The notes below the pieces were generated by a model. That model made no database searches. It was given only the letters and a program-made list of their open reading frames with translations, and was not told the DNA's origin. From Beroe forskalii (lineage: Eukaryota > Ctenophora > Nuda > Beroida > Beroidae), in the NCBI GenBank assembly GCA_011033025.1, contig WFMF01000212.1:227629-291628 (forward strand): a stretch of 64,000 bases of DNA. Direction: 5' to 3'. The translations under genes and the position numbers were made by a program. Below are positions 43,435-53,076 of the stretch, piece after piece; position 1 is the first letter of the stretch, and each line of letters begins with the position of its first letter.

Positions 43435-46400
43435 TAGTCAGGGATGACTTGGAAATCCGTTGGCGTTGTTTGAGCACGGTGATTTCTCAACGGGATATGG
43501 TATTTTAGACCCTAAGGAACAAAACTGAACTTGTCGCCAATTTTTTATCTGACGGCCACGCCCATTTTTGGCCACGCCCATTTTTGCGATTAAGAGTACA
43601 TGGTCGAAAAATCGTATCAGCCAGGGAGAAGGTCGAAGAGACTTTGTTTTTAGTGCAAAATGTGCGCAATGGCCATGTTTATATACGAATTGTTAATAAC
43701 ATATGCCCTAAAACGCTCACAAATTGAGTTATGGAAAACTGATTTTTGGGCCCTTGCGATCCATCGCAGGAGCGATTTTTGTAACTTGGTCAAGGAAGGT
43801 CGTAGAGACTTCATTTTGGGCGCAAAAGAATCGCAATGGCCATGTTTATATGCGACTTGTCAATAAACATATGCCCTAAAATGCTCACAAACCGAGTTAT
43901 CGGCCAAAAACTGGATTTTTGGTCACTTGCAAACCCCGATTTGAGCCAAACTGATATCTCGGGCCAGGAAGGTCGTAGAGACTTTGTTTTTAGTGCAAAA
44001 TGTGCGCAATGGCCATGTTTATATACGACTTGTCGATAAACATATGCCCTAGAACGCTCACAAATAGAGTTATGAGCCAAAAACTGAATTTTGGTCACTC
44101 GCAAACCCCAATTTGGGCCAAACTGATATCTCGGGCCAGTAAGGTCGTAGAGACTTTGTTATTACTTTATAAGTGTAAAATGTGCGCAATGGCCATGTTT
44201 ATATACGACTACTTTATAAACACACGCCTAAAAACGCTCAAAAACAGAGTTATGGGCTAAAAACTGAATTTGTGGACATCCATGCCTACTCAATATCTTG
44301 GTCTAGGAATTTCGCTGAGACTCCGTTTTCAGTGCAAAATATTTGCAATGGCCACATTTATATAGGACTACTTTATAAACACACGCCTAAAAAGCTTACA
44401 GAGTTTTGAGCCAGAAACTGAATATTGGTTTTCAGTTTCTGGTCTGCATAACTCTGTACGCTTTTTGGGAACATTTTTTGGTAACCACTAAGCCAAACCT
44501 CTTCCCGCTGCCGTGGTTTGCCATTAATTTTTCACAATGAACTGGTTGACTTCTATGAGAGGTTGCTTTACTTAACCGGTATACCGATATCATCATGAGC
44601 ATTGAGACCAAAGAGGTTCAGTTAGGATGAAATTCATGTGATCGCTTTTAGTCATGAGCCGGGAGAGATCATGATAATACATGAAATATGAATTTGGGCT
44701 GCAAGGGAATAAAGAGAAAACCTCAAACCAGATCTTCCGTCAAATAGTTCTATGATGATGCTACAAGCATGCTAATGCCTCTTGGGATTTTATAAGAACA
44801 CCAGGAGGAGCTTGTACTCTGTTTACTGTTTTACTCTAAGCTATGTCGCATAGTACCAGGCGGCAATCAAGCACCCTCAAGAAATTTTGGACCAGGATCA
44901 AGCTAGGCCAGGAACAGGCTACCTTGTGTCCTTGTTACCACTGCCATGCGGACTCAGGAAGATCTTCAACTGATCTTTGACATTATCTACGATCAAACAC
45001 CGTCCAAATATTGTTTTGGTCGTGTGGAACTGGCGTGATTCAATACTGGCTTCTACAAGTACAATGTAGTGGGCCAGCTACCTCAGGCCGTGGAAAAGTT
45101 GGTGAAAGACTATATTCGGCTCAGTCCACGCAAAAGTTTACCTAGTCAGCTCTTGTAAAAGGGAAGAGCGTATTCTGTATCAAACCAAATTAGAGTGACT
45201 ATTATGGCAATTACTATGAAAGAAAGGCTGGATTCGAGAGCTCATCTTGCAGGGGGTTCTGCCCGCCTCTCAGTAGCTGAAACGGCAGGGTGAATGTGGG
45301 GTATACAATACGTGAATACCTAGTGCAAAAGGCAAGGAGGGTATGGGATCCTAGGTCACCAGGAAGTTTAAGATTGCTGGTTCTCTTAACTTCTTAACTC
45401 GGTGTGTGAGTAAATATATCCATCAACAAGGCGTATTCTATACTTCTATAATATTAGTTTATTAACTGTAACATTTGCGGACCTTTTGCTAGGATTAAGT
45501 TAAAATCGAAAGACTTTTTTTTTTTTTGGGCAATATTCACTGACCACCCCCTCCCCTTGCGGGGGGTGAAGGCAGCTCTCCAGCACGGAGAGCTCGACTG
45601 GAACCCACCTGGCTGCACTCGAGCCCCTTACCGGGCACCAGGTGATGATACCCTGACGGGTACCAATTGAGCGGGGGCGCCCCTCCGAAGATTGACTACC
45701 ATGATCCCTTGGTAAGTGTGGCTGAAAAGCCTGTCCCTCTAACTCTGGGTGCTAAATCACCAGGTTAGGTCGTGCAGGAACTATCTGTGATACTTTTTAT
45801 TGAATGTTTTGTATTCCTTGTTATAATAGTGGGATTATAGCAGTTTTCGGGAGATAATTCGTGATTTATTTTGATGTTTGTGATAGTATCGAAAGACTGT
45901 ACACTGTACAGTGCACGACCTCCAGTCCTGATTTATCAATAAAGGGTTTTCAGGGACTGCCACAAACTCCTTCAGATTAGATTTTGGGCTCCGGGGCCCA
46001 AAACATCGTTTGTGAGCAGTTAGCATTTTGGACATAGTATTTCGATGAACAAGTGATAAATATGAATGCAACCTTCACGAGCATTCTACATAAAATCTCT
46101 CCATATCCGTGGCCTTGGAACGATTATTATTAAGTTTTGAGTGTGACCAAAATTCAGTTTTTGGCGCATAACTCTGTTTGTGAGCGTTTTAGGGCATATG
46201 GTTATTAGCAAGTTGTATATAAACATGGCCATTGCGCACATTTTGCACTAAAAGCAAAGTCTCTACGACCTTCCTGGCCCGAGATGTCAGTTTGGCCCGG
46301 ATTGGGGTTTGCGAGTGACCAAAAATCCAGTTTTTGGCCGATAACTCGGTTTGTGAGCATTTTAGGGCATATGTTTATTGACAAGTCGTATATAAACATG

Positions 46401-46820
46401 GCCATTGCGATTCTTTTGCGTCCAAAATGAAGTCTCTACGACCTTCCTTGACCAAGTTACAAAAATCGCTCCTGTGATGGATCGCAAGGGCCCAAAAATC
46501 AGTTTTTCGCCCATAACTCAATTTGTGAGCGTTTTAGGGCATATGTTTATTAACAAGTTGTATATAAACATGGCCATTGCGCACATTTTGCACTAAAAGC
46601 AAAGTTTCTTCGACCTTCCTGGCCCGAGATACGATTTTTCGACCATGCGCTCCAATCGCAAAAATGGGCGTGGCCAAAAATGGGCGTGGCCGTCAGATAA
46701 AAAATTGGCGACAAGTTCAGTTTTGTTCCTTGGGGTCTGAAATGCCATATCCCGTTGAGAAATCGCCGTGCTCAAACAACGCCAACGGATTTAGAATATC
46801 GACCAAGTCATCCCTGACTA
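43435..46820. mobile_element. 3.4-kb foldback transposon with internally repeated inverted arms
   Basis: Ends are TAGTCAGGGATGACTTGG and its exact inverse CCAAGTCATCCCTGACTA, with ATC on both sides as a possible 3-bp target duplication. The arms (43435-44450 and 46130-46820) are built of ~165-bp subrepeats, about five on the left and three on the right. They share GTCGTAGAGACTTTG, GCGCAATGGCCATGTTTATA and ATATGCCCTAAAACGCTCAC. The 1.7-kb middle has no intact ORF and carries a SINE. It is inserted only in segmental copy 2. Confidence 0.85.
45515..45887 (-). mobile_element. SINE-like retroposon, copy 1, in the foldback transposon
   Basis: On the minus strand this ends in a 13-A tail. ATCGAAAGAC is duplicated exactly at both sides (45505-45514 and 45888-45897), the mark of LINE-mediated insertion. 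The body shares with the copy at 59.4 kb the segments GGGGCGCCCCTCCGAAGATT, GACTACCATGATCCCTTGG and AGCTCTCC/GGAGAGCT. A pol III B-box-like GGTTCCAGTC is present but poorly placed, so the parental RNA is unknown. Confidence 0.8.
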
Positions 46821-47203
46821 ATCAGTCAAAAGGTCCTTGTAAAATGGGTAGTAAAAATGGTTAAAAAGGGTAAAAACGTTCCAATCAAAAATAGAAGATT
46901 TCCTAAAAATTTCTTGACATTTTTACGAATAAGAATTTTTGTCCTACTTTTTTCTAGCTTATAGAAAACGTCTTTTTTGAAAATGAACACGAAGCACGAC
47001 ATTCTGGGGAATGGGACTGTATTAAATTTCAAAATTTTCTCTCTTGGGTGAAGGGCCCGGCATGATACCCCCTTAAACAACCCTTTCCCTAAACCCCCTC
47101 CTGAACCTGCTATATTGAGCTATTGCCCACCCCCGCTTCCCCTTAACCCCTCCTGAACCTGCCAGTATTGCTAACAAATTCTAACCCCCCTCTGAATTTC
47201 AGG
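46821..47203 (+). other. Spacer immediately upstream of decarboxylase 2
   Basis: Alignable with 33060-33362 of copy 1. A CCCTCCTGAACCTGC-type unit occurs twice here and once in copy 1. The sequence ends CTAACCCCCCTCTGAATTTC then AG, an evident 3' splice site 1 nt before the ATG. Confidence 0.6.
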
Positions 47204-50056
47204 ATGGAAACTGACGGCTCTGCCCCCCTGGGAGATGTGTACTCGGAGCAGTGGAAAGCTCTGAGTGGGTGGTTCCTTGGCCCCCGGGCTGAGAACAGGG
47301 ACGTTTTCCTGGACCTGTTCTCTGAGGTGTTTGAGAAGCATGTGGAACTGAGGAACAACTACTTCCCTTCAGACCCGGAGTACATCACGCAGGAAATGAA
47401 GTCTTCTCAGGCATACCATGCCGAGGTAGCGGACTTGAGACACCAGCTACACCAGATGCAGGATCAGATGAGGGGGAGTGTACCATTCTTCTCACCTCGC
47501 TACCAGGCCCACATGTGCTGGGATACCACCCTGCCTGCCCAGCTGGGCTACATGGCAGCCATGCTGTTCAACCAGAACAATGTGGATTCTGCAGCCAGCC
47601 CCGTTACCACCCTCTTCGAGCAGAAAGTGGGGCAGCAGCTATGCGACATGTTGGGGTATAACATCCACTCCTCCCAGAAGGAGCCGGTAGCGTGGGGTCA
47701 CATTACTTGTGGGGGGTCTATTGCTAACATTGAAGCTGTGTGGGCTGCAAGGAACATGAAGTTTGTACCTCTGTCTGTGAGAGCTGCCCTCCTCAATAAG
47801 GCTGCTAAAGACTTCCTCTCTGATGATCAGATAGAGATGGGACTGAGCACTACAGTGCTGGTTTTCAGGAAGGAGTCAGGAAAGAGAGAAGCGGTCCCTC
47901 TCAAGGACTGCTCCACATGGCAGCTCCTTAATGTGGATGTGGATGAGATCTGTGATTTAGCTGAGACGGTGGCTAGCAACATGGCACGAGTTGGAGCAGT
48001 GGATGAGACTCGGTTTAGCGAGTTGGTTGAACACGAGGGCGTGATGAGTAAAGGACTCTTTAACTTCATGAAGCAGCACGAGATGAAGTACTCGCCCGTC
48101 TACACTGCCCCTGCAAACAACCACTACTCATGGCCTAAAGCTGGCACTCTGTTAGGCCTGGGCTCTGATGCCCTCATCCCCATTAACCTTGACAAGGATT
48201 TCAGACAGAAAGTAGCCCACCTCAGGGAGGAATTGGAGCGCTTACTGGAGCAGGAAGTCCCTGTGATATCTGTAGCTGCAGTGATGGGATCTACCGAGGA
48301 ATCAGCCGTCGATCCTCTGAAAGATATCTACGATTTGAGGGAGGAGTTCAAAGGAAGAGGTCTCAACTTCGCTCTGCTGGCTGACGGCGCCTGGGGTGGA
48401 TACTTCAAGACCATGCTCATTGGGTCTCCTGGGAAAGACAAAGTCAGGAAGCACGGAGATGACAAGAGAAAGTTGGAGGGGTTCGTGCCGTACTGCGAGC
48501 TGAGTCCGTACGTTGAGTACCAATACAACCACATCCAACTCGCTGACACCATCACCATAGACCCCCACAAGTCCGGCTTCTGCCCCTACCCTGGCGGTGC
48601 TCTCTGCTACAGAAACGGTAAAATGCGCTACCCCATCGCCCTCTTCCACCCTGAGGTGTTCCACGGGGCTGACGATCCCACCATGGGAGTGTACGGGATT
48701 GAGGGATCGAAGCCAGGCGCTGCCCCGGCCGGGATCCTCATGTCTCACAACGTGATTGGACTGAGCAACAGGGGATATGGCAGGATCCTGGGACAGTGCA
48801 CTGCCACTGCTAAGCTCTTCTACTCACTGTGGCTCACCATCGCCAGAGAAGACGATCCCTTCGTGTGTGTACCGCTTCAGGAGCTACCGGAGGGATGGGA
48901 CATGGAGAGTGCTAGGAAGCTTGTGGAGGAGAAGATCGCTTACAAGAACATGCGGGAAGTTTACAAGAACAAAGAAGCGAAACAGTTCCTAAAATGCTGT
49001 GGTCCTGACACCATGATCAACACTTTCGTGGTAAATTTCAAGGGTAACTCGTGTGTCAAGAAAGCCAACAAGCTACAGCTCGCTCTGTCGGACGCAATGA
49101 ACGTGTTCGTGGGTACGGATGCCAGCAGAGTGCCTCTAATGGTAATGCAGTCTGGGCTGGATGCCAAGAAGCACGGGGAAGGACTGAAGATCTTCAAAGA
49201 AAAGGCTGGGCTGGATCAGGACGATGAGAACCTGAATGTGATGGTGAATTCCTGCATGAACCCCTGGCAGTGGAATGAATCTATCTTCATGATCGGGGAC
49301 CTCTTCAGACAGTTGGTCCTTGACTGCATGGGGAGAGTTGAAGACCAGCCCGCCACCCATAGGTTCTTCCTAGCCCACCCTAAGATGGGAGAGGATGACT
49401 CCATCTTTCTGGAGTACATGAGCTGCAACGACCTCCCAGAGCACAGGTACCAAGTATCTGTCAAGATGACAACCTGCTCAGTCGCTGACACTAAGGTACT
49501 CCGAGAGTATATCAACTCCTGCCACAGAAAGGACGCAGCTGTCATCTTCGAGACTGTGACTCCTGAGACAGAACACGATAGCACTCCCAACCTTTACAAC
49601 CTGCTTCATCTCAAGGACTGGGATGGAAAACTTAGGATGAAGCTGGTAAATGACGCTGATGGGAACTCCGTGTGTCTTAAAGTCCTGGACATCCCCCGAT
49701 ATCGCAGACTCGACATGTCCACACACGTCTCCTACCCGGCCAAGCAGCAGTATTTCCTCTACGGGGACTCCACTCGGACCATCCTCTCCCACGTGATCTC
49801 CAAACTCCCGGACTTCCAGCACACAGCCTGTCTCACCACTCGGCCCCACTCGCTGACAGAGACCATGCTGGGGCTCGGAGTGGTCGCTGAAGTGGAGGGA
49901 GTGGAGGGGTACCCACTCGAGGCCGAGGGGGAGATGAAGAACCCGCTGCAGAGGAAGAGCTATGACGTGACGTTCAAGGGAGAGCTCTACGCTACGCTGC
50001 ACACCACTATTCATGTAAAGGACACAATCTACTTCAATGAGATTTCTAAGGAATAG
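47204..50056 (+). CDS. PLP-dependent amino-acid decarboxylase, bacterial tyrosine-decarboxylase type, copy 2
   Basis: Again 950 residues in one exon. I count 11 amino-acid differences from copy 1, mostly in the variable N-terminal third and in the C-terminal extension (for example THRFF for THKFF and PETEHD for PEPEDD). Catalytic K456, D394 and H307 are unchanged, so both copies should be active. The start at 47204 directly follows a strong acceptor, CTAACCCCCCTCTGAATTTC then AG, so the message probably begins with a 5' UTR exon or a trans-spliced leader. The two genes share a ~360-bp stretch with only one nucleotide change around D394 and K456, which suggests gene conversion. Substrate and product are inferred as for copy 1. 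Confidence 0.9.
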   Translation: METDGSAPLGDVYSEQWKALSGWFLGPRAENRDVFLDLFSEVFEKHVELRNNYFPSDPEYITQEMKSSQAYHAEVADLRHQLHQMQDQMRGSVPFFSPRYQAHMCWDTTLPAQLGYMAAMLFNQNNVDSAASPVTTLFEQKVGQQLCDMLGYNIHSSQKEPVAWGHITCGGSIANIEAVWAARNMKFVPLSVRAALLNKAAKDFLSDDQIEMGLSTTVLVFRKESGKREAVPLKDCSTWQLLNVDVDEICDLAETVASNMARVGAVDETRFSELVEHEGVMSKGLFNFMKQHEMKYSPVYTAPANNHYSWPKAGTLLGLGSDALIPINLDKDFRQKVAHLREELERLLEQEVPVISVAAVMGSTEESAVDPLKDIYDLREEFKGRGLNFALLADGAWGGYFKTMLIGSPGKDKVRKHGDDKRKLEGFVPYCELSPYVEYQYNHIQLADTITIDPHKSGFCPYPGGALCYRNGKMRYPIALFHPEVFHGADDPTMGVYGIEGSKPGAAPAGILMSHNVIGLSNRGYGRILGQCTATAKLFYSLWLTIAREDDPFVCVPLQELPEGWDMESARKLVEEKIAYKNMREVYKNKEAKQFLKCCGPDTMINTFVVNFKGNSCVKKANKLQLALSDAMNVFVGTDASRVPLMVMQSGLDAKKHGEGLKIFKEKAGLDQDDENLNVMVNSCMNPWQWNESIFMIGDLFRQLVLDCMGRVEDQPATHRFFLAHPKMGEDDSIFLEYMSCNDLPEHRYQVSVKMTTCSVADTKVLREYINSCHRKDAAVIFETVTPETEHDSTPNLYNLLHLKDWDGKLRMKLVNDADGNSVCLKVLDIPRYRRLDMSTHVSYPAKQQYFLYGDSTRTILSHVISKLPDFQHTACLTTRPHSLTETMLGLGVVAEVEGVEGYPLEAEGEMKNPLQRKSYDVTFKGELYATLHTTIHVKDTIYFNEISKE

Positions 50057-50939
50057 ACTGTGTCGGGAATGGACTGCCGTCCGTCGTTATCATTGAACTT
50101 TATTATTGAACTTTATTATTGAACTTTAACTTAAAGTTTAATAATAACTTTAGAGAGATTTCCAATTCTCGTTTTTTTCCTATGGAATTTTTTAGATAAA
50201 TGTAAATCTTTGAGTGGAATTTTGAATTGTATTTGTATGAATTTGAAAATTGACTTTTTTCCTGAATTAAAACTATCAGTATCTAATATATTTTGATATT
50301 AACCAAACTTTGAATTTCCATTTTCATTTCTGTACTTTGTACGGATCCAATTCCAAAGCACATCACGACATCAGGCATGTTCAATGTTGCGGAATCGAAA
50401 GTATGTCCCACATCCCAGAGCTTTTGATCACAATTCACATTCACATACGAACATGGGACATACCACATGAGTGGATTGCCGGAGCAGAGTGATAGAGTAT
50501 GCCCTTCGATTTTGTTTCCTGTTGCCTGACGCAAGCCCAAAGCCCCGGCGCTGCATGTGCAGTATGGAAGCGCACGGAATACGCGCCGCGCGCTTCCATA
50601 CTGGGGAAGCGCGCCGCGCGAGCCACACAGGGATATACGTGTTTAGCAATGAAAATATGGACTTTTGAATTTTAAGAATCACTATCTTCGAAGATTTTTG
50701 TGACAGGAGCCAACTTTGAAAATTCATATTTTCACTTCTGAGGCCTAAATCAAAAATCGGCTCGATACAAAGTTGACTTCCCCTAACCAGGGGTGTCGCG
50801 AAACGACAAGCAAGGCGCGGCGCGCGCGTAAAACTAGGGATCTGGTTAGAGCAAAAAGTTGACTTATTTGCCCTAGAAGGGCTTTCCTCAAAATTTGTAG
50901 GAGAAGATAGATTTTAAAGTTGATTTTCTGCAAATCGCG
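50057..50939. other. 3' flank of decarboxylase 2 with GC-rich inverted repeats
   Basis: GAACTTTATTATT is tandemly repeated just after the stop. From 50565 to 50660 lie GCGCCGCGCGCTTCCATAC and GGGGAAGCGCGCCGCGCG, then ATACGTGTTTAGCAA, pieces of the nested inverted repeats seen at 37.2 kb. Near 50786 is CCCCTAACCAGGGG. No gene. Confidence 0.55.
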
Positions 50940-51186
50940 GTAGGTCTCCCATATAAACGGGAGCCTTCATTATCTAGGACAATGACGTCACTCAGAAAAA
51001 TATAATTAAGTGCACCTAGCGCTTAAAGGACTAGGGTTAGGGTCAGGATTAGGGTCAAGATTTGTTAGGGTTAGGGTTAGGATTAAGGTTAGGGTTTGGT
51101 TAGGGTTATGGTTAGGTTTAGGATACAGAAAAATTGACGTTTAGATCTGTGACGTCACTCAGAGCCGTTTATATGGGAGAGATACC
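50940..51186. mobile_element. 247-bp MITE enclosing a TTAGGG-like tract, 9-bp target duplication
   Basis: Arms TCTCCCATATAAACGG and CCGTTTATATGGGAGA are exact inverses. A CRE TGACGTCACTCAG lies inside each end (50983 and 51150), in direct orientation apart from the palindrome. CAAATCGCG is duplicated at 50931-50939 and 51187-51195, a 9-bp duplication as for Mutator-like elements. The centre (51027-51120) is a degenerate GTTAGG/TTAGGG array. Confidence 0.85.
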
Positions 51187-51195
51187 CAAATCGCG

Positions 51196-52941
51196 TCGAA
51201 AGTTCTCATGCGTACTGTAATTACAGGCAAACTCGCGATTTGAAAAATTTATAACTTTGGCTAGGAACAATATTTTTTCATGCGGTAAAACCTACTGGTA
51301 GCTGGCGTTCTACTCTATCAGAAACAACAAAAACCGGAAATTGACCTCAGACCCCCCAGCCCCCTTAAAAAGAAATCTTTCTTCAAGACATCAATTGGCA
51401 AGACTTTTCTCCAACTCTGCCCTTGGACTAAACCTCAATCATAGCACCTCAGAATTAAGCAGAATTCATTTCAAAGAACAGGTCTCACTTATATGTGCAA
51501 ATTCTCAGTTTGGTGATCAGCTGCTCAGTGTTTGATTGGGACATTATCATCTACATAGTACGTGTGCATGGAATCAGAGCTGATGTTGGGAAGTTTTATT
51601 TCTTTGATTATATTAATTTATAAAAACTGAAAATTTTTAGATAATCATATAATATCCATTTACCTTAATGAAATATCAATTTGATTTAATCAATTCATAG
51701 CCCCTTGTGTTATGTTTGCTACTGACATCACGTTTTGCTTTTATTAGAAAGTTTTAGATAATTTATAATTATTACCATACCTATATTGACGGCGCTTATT
51801 TGAACTAATATGAAATTAATTTTGTTATGAAAAGCACTGGTAACCTTTTCAAGACTCATTTTCCCCTGCAAGTAGAGGGCTTGTGTCACATTTTTTCGGT
51901 TATTTAATTTATTTTACATTTTTATCTACTTATAACTTATCTGTATATTAAGTTAATTAATTTAATTATCCAATGTATCCAGGTTACATTCAAGTATCCT
52001 TTTTAACTTTAAATTATTTTATAGTGACACAATGTTTGTATATTTAGAAGTAATTAATTAATTAATTACTTGAACACCAACATGATCCCTTTAGGTAATG
52101 TAATGCGGAGAGCAGCAGGATCTAAGTGAGCTGTGAGTCACACCAAGATGAGTGGTGTGCAGGCATCTTCAGTCCTATACCTACATCAGCTTTCGGGGTG
52201 TTTAAATTGCAAGAGCTTTTTATGAGGTAGCCCCCAGCAGTCACCCCCTGGTACCAGGGTATAGCACTGTCAAGTGCAGTGACCACCTGCCTGAATGAAA
52301 CTGAAACTAGCACTTTGGTCTTTGATTGTACTCCAAGCATCAAGAAATTATTTAAATTATTGTTAAAGTTAACAGTCATTCCCAATTTCTTCTCATCAAA
52401 TCTAAAACCTTGCTAAGCAAGGCAATAATTCTCATCTCTGACTTCAGGGCTGAGCAAGTGCCATGAGCCCAATCCAAGGAAAACCCCCTGGGGTGTCTGG
52501 GGACAGCCCCCAGAAAATTAAATATTGCCCTGGACTGATATTTGAGCAATGAAAAGAGTATAAATAATTTCAAAGTGTTCGTGCATCTGTGTATGTATGT
52601 GTGTGTAATGGGTTTGTAAGAAGTGCACTTGATATTTTTGATCCGTTTTTCGGGAAAATCTTTACCCAATTACGAGGATTATTCATATCTATGATAAATT
52701 TGAATTGAACTATTTGTTAATTAGTTATTCGCATAATAAATATCATGCGTTTACTAATGCTAATATATGCTGTGTGTATATATAGGTGATCTCAAATTAC
52801 AAAGTATGTTGTGCGATGCATTTCCGCAAATATCTGTAATCCTTGGTAAGCAGTAGCATGTTAAGGTGATACCTAGGTGATTCAATTCAATTCAATTCAA
52901 TTATAAGATTTTACAATCCAATCAATTTACACATTCCATGA
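51196..52941. other. Intergenic region upstream of ELP1
   Basis: AT-rich, with TTAATTAATTAATTA near 52053, a (TG)n-like tract near 52585-52605 and ATTCAATTCAATTCAATT at 52882-52900. One open frame at 51341-51535 and one on the minus strand at 52122-52385 resemble nothing I know. No supported gene. Confidence 0.5.
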
Positions 52942-52949
52942 TGACGTCA
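52942..52949 (+). promoter_or_regulatory. CRE in the probable ELP1 promoter
   Basis: TGACGTCA in CATGATGACGTCATGAAG, 128 bp upstream of the ELP1 start codon. It gives the CRE motif of the gene-poor region a clear promoter precedent in this genome. Confidence 0.45.
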
Positions 52950-53076
52950 TGAAGCAAGTAGCTGTTGGCTGCTGGATACAAAACGAACCACAGGTTGATT
53001 GTTTCCGCGAATTCGCGAATCTTCGCAGGCAAACGCTAGTATGACTATAATTGAAAATTCATCCTAGGTTCACACA

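Larger units (their letters stand above)
38420..50555 (+). repeat. Segmental duplication, copy 2 (GPCR plus decarboxylase), expanded
   Basis: Homologous to 29894-36640. It is longer because of the acceptor array (38.60-39.63 kb), a ~0.9-kb insertion near 41761-42690 and a 3.4-kb foldback transposon with a SINE inside it. The non-coding flanks stay alignable around these insertions, so the duplication came first. Confidence 0.9.

Noticed and set aside
51027-51120. A true interstitial telomere or chromosome-fusion scar
   Set aside because: The TTAGGG-like tract is enclosed in a MITE with a 9-bp target duplication, which explains its position better.
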